Shown here: positions 59,885-64,000 of the stretch, in pieces
How positions within the stretch are numbered: the first letter of the stretch is position 1
Layout of the letters: every line of letters starts with the position of its first letter
From: Pseudomonas fortuita
GTDB taxonomy: Bacteria > Pseudomonadota > Gammaproteobacteria > Pseudomonadales > Pseudomonadaceae
Reading direction: 5' to 3'
NCBI RefSeq assembly: GCF_026898135.2
Contig: NZ_CP114035.2
Coordinates: 3,203,501 to 3,267,500 of the forward strand
DNA length: 64,000 nt
Translations under genes and position numbers: made by a program
Notes under the pieces: generated by a model
Seen by the model: only the letters and a program-made list of their open reading frames with translations
What the model was told of the DNA's origin: nothing
Database searches by the model: none

Positions 59885-60784
59885 TTAACCCCTGCCCCGC
59901 CGCAAGGTCTCGCTCGGGAACTCCTTGAACAATTGACGGTAACTCTCTGAAAACCTTCCCAAATGCCAGAATGACCAGCGCATCGCGACCTCGGCCACGG
60001 TCGCCCTGCCATCGCGTAACAAATCGCGCCGTGCGCCGTTCAGCCGGCGCAAGCGCAGCCACTGCGCTGGCGGCATGCCGGTAAATGCCTTGAACGCTTG
60101 CTGCAGCTGGCGCAGCGATACCCCTGCAACATCCGCCAGCTCCACCAGGTTCAACGTCTCCTCGGGGCAATCAGCCGCCCACTCGCTGACCCGCCGCATG
60201 ATCGCCCGCTCTTCGTCGCGGCGCCCCAAGGCTACGCCCTGAAGTCGCTGGCTGGCGTTATCAAGGATGAACAGGCAATCCTCCAGCAGTTGTTCCGCCA
60301 GTGCCTGCCCCTGCACTGGGCAGTCAGCCTGCCCGAGGCGGGTCAGCGTGGCGCTTAGCCAACTGCCAAACAACGCGTTCTGCCCACTGCCCAACGGCAC
60401 CATGAACAACCCTTCGAGGCGTTGCGGGTCCAGCCCATGGCGGGCGAGGAAGGCCTGGTCGAACACCACTGCCACTTCCTGATAGTTCTCCGGGGTTATC
60501 CAGATATTGCGGCTTTGTTCGTTCAGCAAGTACAGGCTGTTTTCGCTGCGGTCAAAGCAAAACGCCAGTGAACCGCTCGGTGCGCGGAAAAACTGCTCCA
60601 CCCGGGTATTCAGACGCTCCTCGTATACCTCCACGCCATCCATCCCCAGCCAGCGCAACTCTCCGCTGAAATTGCCCGGCGACATCTGCCGGTATTGCTG
60701 CTGCCAGCCGGGGGTCGTGCGCACTTGCTCAGAGACATCGGTGGTATGAAAGGCCTGAACTTGCAGCGCATTGGGCGTTGTCAC
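59885..60784 (-). CDS. AraC-family transcriptional regulator
   Basis: A 299-residue regulator. The N-terminal half is an effector domain; the C-terminal AraC region has V-E-L-A-D-V-A-G-V-S-L-R-Q-L-Q-Q-A-F and V-A-E-V-A-M-R-W-S-F-W-H-L-G-R-F-S-E-S-Y. The start is GTG 60784, with AGGAT upstream. It is divergent from the glutamate-polyamine ligase gene with 183 bases between, so it probably controls that gene in response to polyamines. Confidence 0.85.
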   Translation of the reverse strand: MTTPNALQVQAFHTTDVSEQVRTTPGWQQQYRQMSPGNFSGELRWLGMDGVEVYEERLNTRVEQFFRAPSGSLAFCFDRSENSLYLLNEQSRNIWITPENYQEVAVVFDQAFLARHGLDPQRLEGLFMVPLGSGQNALFGSWLSATLTRLGQADCPVQGQALAEQLLEDCLFILDNASQRLQGVALGRRDEERAIMRRVSEWAADCPEETLNLVELADVAGVSLRQLQQAFKAFTGMPPAQWLRLRRLNGARRDLLRDGRATVAEVAMRWSFWHLGRFSESYRQLFKEFPSETLRRGRG

Positions 60785-60967
60785 GCGAGATCCTAGTTGC
60801 ACTCTTTTGGTGCATTGCTTGCCGAAGAAAATGGATAGATCGGCCCCGGGGGCTGCGACCAAGATAGTCTCCAGTGCGTCACCTGGGAAGTGCACACCTT
60901 GCAAAGCCATACTGCGGCTTTCGTCAAAAGCGTCGCTCCCACACTAAAACCCAACCAAGAGGTCTGT

Positions 60968-62326
60968 ATGAACGCCCCCTTCGATCAGCTGTACACCTGG
61001 CTGAAAGAACACCGCATCACCGAAGTCGAATGCGTGATCAGCGACCTGACCGGCATCGCCCGCGGCAAGATCGCGCCCACCGCCAAGTTCCTCCACGAGC
61101 GTGGCATGCGCCTGCCCGAAAGCGTGCTGCTGCAGACGGTCACCGGCGACTACGTTGACGATGACATCTACTACAACCTGCTCGATGCCGCCGACATCGA
61201 CATGGTCTGCCGGCCCGACCCCTGCGCCGTGTACCAGATCCCGTGGGCGATCGAGCCAACTGCGATCGTGATCCACGACACCTTCGACAAGCAAGGCAAC
61301 CCCATCGAACTGTCGCCGCGCAACGTGCTGAAGAAAGTGCTCAAGCTCTACGCCGACAAGGGCTGGCAGCCGATCGTCGCGCCCGAGATGGAGTTCTACC
61401 TCACCAAGCGCTGTGAAGACCCGGACTTGCCACTGCAGGTGCCGCTGGGGCGTTCTGGTCGTGCCGAAAGCGGTCGCCAGTCGTTCTCGATCGATGCCGC
61501 CAACGAATTCGACCCGCTGTTCGAGGACGTCTACGACTGGTGCGAGATCCAGGGCCTGGACCTGGATACGCTGATCCACGAAGACGGCCCGGCGCAGATG
61601 GAAATCAACTTCCGCCACGGCGACGCGCTGGACCTGGCCGACCAGATCACCGTGTTCAAGCGCACCATGCGCGAAGCGGCGCTCAAGCACAACGTGGCCG
61701 CCACTTTCATGGCCAAACCGATCACGGACGAGCCTGGCAGTGCCATGCACTTGCACCAGAGCGTGGTCGACATCGCCACCGGCAAGCCAATCTTTGCCAA
61801 TGATGACGGCAGCATGAGCCAGCTGTTCCTGCACCACATCGGCGGTTTGCAAAAGTACATCCCCAAGCTGTTGCCGATGTTCGCGCCCAACGTCAACTCG
61901 TTCCGTCGCTTTTTGCCGGACACCTCGGCGCCGGTCAACGTCGAATGGGGTGAAGAAAACCGTACCGCCGGGCTGCGCGTACCCACCTCCAGCCCAGAGG
62001 CAATGCGCGTGGAAAACCGCCTGCCGGGCGCCGATGCCAACCCTTACCTGGCCATCGCTGCAAGCCTGCTGTGCGGCTATCTGGGCATGGTCGAACAGCT
62101 CGATCCAAGCGCACCTGTGCAGGGCCGCGCCTACGAACGGCGCAACCTGCGCCTGCCGATCACCATCGAAGACGCCCTGCAGCACATGGAAGACTGCGAA
62201 ACCGTGCAGCAGTACCTGGGCAAGCAGTTTGTCCAGGGCTATGTGGCGGTCAAACGTGCCGAGCATGAGAACTACAAGCGGGTCATCAGCTCCTGGGAGC
62301 GTGAGTTCCTGATGATGAGCGTCTGA
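60968..62326 (+). CDS. Glutamate-polyamine ligase (glutamine synthetase family, SpuB/PuuA-like)
   Basis: A 452-residue glutamine-synthetase-fold enzyme. It has the catalytic pieces V-A-P-E-M-E-F-Y, A-Q-M-E-I-N-F-R-H-G-D, G-S-A-M-H-L-H-Q-S and N-R-T-A-G-L-R-V-P; the N-R-T-A-G-L-R and F-M-A-K-P patterns are those of the PuuA/Spu gamma-glutamylation enzymes and not GlnA. It joins glutamate to putrescine or spermidine as the first step of polyamine breakdown. The ATG at 60968 is preceded by GAGG. Its downstream genes encode a polyamine binding protein and an FAD oxidase. Confidence 0.9.
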   Translation: MNAPFDQLYTWLKEHRITEVECVISDLTGIARGKIAPTAKFLHERGMRLPESVLLQTVTGDYVDDDIYYNLLDAADIDMVCRPDPCAVYQIPWAIEPTAIVIHDTFDKQGNPIELSPRNVLKKVLKLYADKGWQPIVAPEMEFYLTKRCEDPDLPLQVPLGRSGRAESGRQSFSIDAANEFDPLFEDVYDWCEIQGLDLDTLIHEDGPAQMEINFRHGDALDLADQITVFKRTMREAALKHNVAATFMAKPITDEPGSAMHLHQSVVDIATGKPIFANDDGSMSQLFLHHIGGLQKYIPKLLPMFAPNVNSFRRFLPDTSAPVNVEWGEENRTAGLRVPTSSPEAMRVENRLPGADANPYLAIAASLLCGYLGMVEQLDPSAPVQGRAYERRNLRLPITIEDALQHMEDCETVQQYLGKQFVQGYVAVKRAEHENYKRVISSWEREFLMMSV

Positions 62327-63481
<1,155 letters not shown>

Positions 63482-63494
63482 GCCGAGAACGCCC

Positions 63495-64000
63495 ATGTCT
63501 TTCGATTCCCAACACACTGCTTCGTACTACGCTGCCACGGCACGCAACGCGGCGCCCTACCCAACCCTGGACGGCGAACTGACGGCTGATGTGTGCGTGG
63601 TCGGCGGCGGGCTGACCGGCGTCAACACCGCCCTGGAACTGGCTGAACGTGGCTTGTCGGTGGTGCTGCTGGAAGGCCGGCGCATTGGCTGGGGCGCCAG
63701 CGGGCGCAATGGCGGCCAGCTGATTCGCGGCATCGGCCATGACGTCAGCGGTTTCACCCGGCATGTCGGTCAGGATGGGGTGCGCTACCTCAAGCAGGCC
63801 GGCATCGATTCGGTGGCGCTGGTGGCCAGCCGCATCGCCCAGTACGGCATTGCCTGCGACCTGCGCTGGGGTTTCTGCGAACTGGCCAACACGCCTGAGC
63901 AGTTCGCCGCCTTCAAGGACGAGCAGGATGACCTGGCAGCGCTTGGCTATCGCCCTGAAACCCGCCTTGTAGGCCCTGGGCAGTTGCATGAAATTGTCGC
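63495..64000 (+). CDS. FAD-dependent oxidoreductase, gamma-glutamylputrescine oxidase-like, cut by window end
   Basis: The first 168 codons are present. V-C-V-V-G-G-G-L-T-G-V-N-T-A-L-E is the FAD dinucleotide motif, and G-W-G-A-S-G-R-N-G-G-Q is the DAO-family flavin-contact segment found in PuuB. It would oxidise gamma-glutamyl-putrescine to the aldehyde, between the ligase and the dehydrogenase of this cluster. It starts 13 bases after the binding protein gene. The C-terminal part lies outside the window. Confidence 0.85.
   Translation, partial: MSFDSQHTASYYAATARNAAPYPTLDGELTADVCVVGGGLTGVNTALELAERGLSVVLLEGRRIGWGASGRNGGQLIRGIGHDVSGFTRHVGQDGVRYLKQAGIDSVALVASRIAQYGIACDLRWGFCELANTPEQFAAFKDEQDDLAALGYRPETRLVGPGQLHEIV

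Noticed and set aside
60880..60910. Possible sigma-54 promoter upstream of the glutamate-polyamine ligase
   Set aside because: A TTGC is present, but the required GG twelve bases before the GC is missing (AG instead).

Overview
The window is a GC-rich chromosomal stretch that looks like the Pseudomonas putida group. The main reasons are a benzoate block in the order benR-(insert)-benA-B-C-D-K-catA2-benE-benF, which matches my memory of P. putida KT2440, several P. putida-type REP/BIME palindromes, a 173-residue PagL, and a glutamate-polyamine ligase cluster with its own succinate-semialdehyde dehydrogenase. I saw no rRNA, tRNA or CRISPR array. Identities come from reading motifs and from recall of families, not from any search.

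Layout. 0-3 kb: housekeeping and small proteins (a cut-off C-terminus, a GNAT acetyltransferase, a DUF4142 protein, a KfrA-like coiled-coil DNA-binding protein). 3.1-5.8 kb: a decayed aromatic-catabolism cluster with a LigA-type ring-cleavage subunit that looks intact, surrounded by a LigB fragment, a frameshifted hydrolase, an internally deleted SnoaL-like gene, a VanB-type ferredoxin-domain remnant and a 5'-truncated hydrolase. 6.2-8.9 kb: a YheO-type regulator, a PLP-dependent dehydratase and an ornithine-cyclodeaminase-family reductase. 8.9-14.5 kb: a codB-pucR-codA operon, then two TenA genes behind a TPP riboswitch.

14.6-24.4 kb: a sigma-54-type promoter in front of a very large multicopper oxidase, an SCO1-cytochrome c fusion and a GGDEF/EAL protein, followed by a lone tyrosine recombinase and an SDR-SMP30 fusion enzyme. 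24.5-36.8 kb: LysR and CdaR regulators, glycerate kinase, an MFS carrier, a Rieske-flavoprotein, an aldo/keto reductase, an old yellow enzyme, a cold-shock protein, a TraX-like protein and a YdjM-like membrane protein.

37.0-47.6 kb: the benzoate regulon. BenR should act at a tandem TGCA-N6-GGATA operator lying between benA and an RHS-core gene inserted between benR and benA; the upstream half-site overlaps the stop codon of that gene. Benzoate enters through BenF, BenK and BenE, BenABC and BenD convert it to catechol, and CatA2 cleaves the ring. 48-56 kb: a membrane-linked hydrolase, a lipoprotein, a HisN-type phosphatase, a tandem universal stress protein, a Fur-box-preceded TonB receptor, PagL, a secreted small protein and a LysR regulator. 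56.3-64 kb: polyamine/GABA catabolism (SSADH, AraC regulator, glutamate-polyamine ligase, polyamine-binding protein, a cut-off FAD oxidase) interrupted by an SF1 helicase-like gene.

The most unusual items are the sigma-54-driven oxidase operon with a c-di-GMP enzyme, the RHS tip gene inside the ben regulon, the pseudogene cluster with a head-to-head gene junction, the TenA_C/TenA_E pair under one riboswitch, and the SDR-SMP30 fusion.
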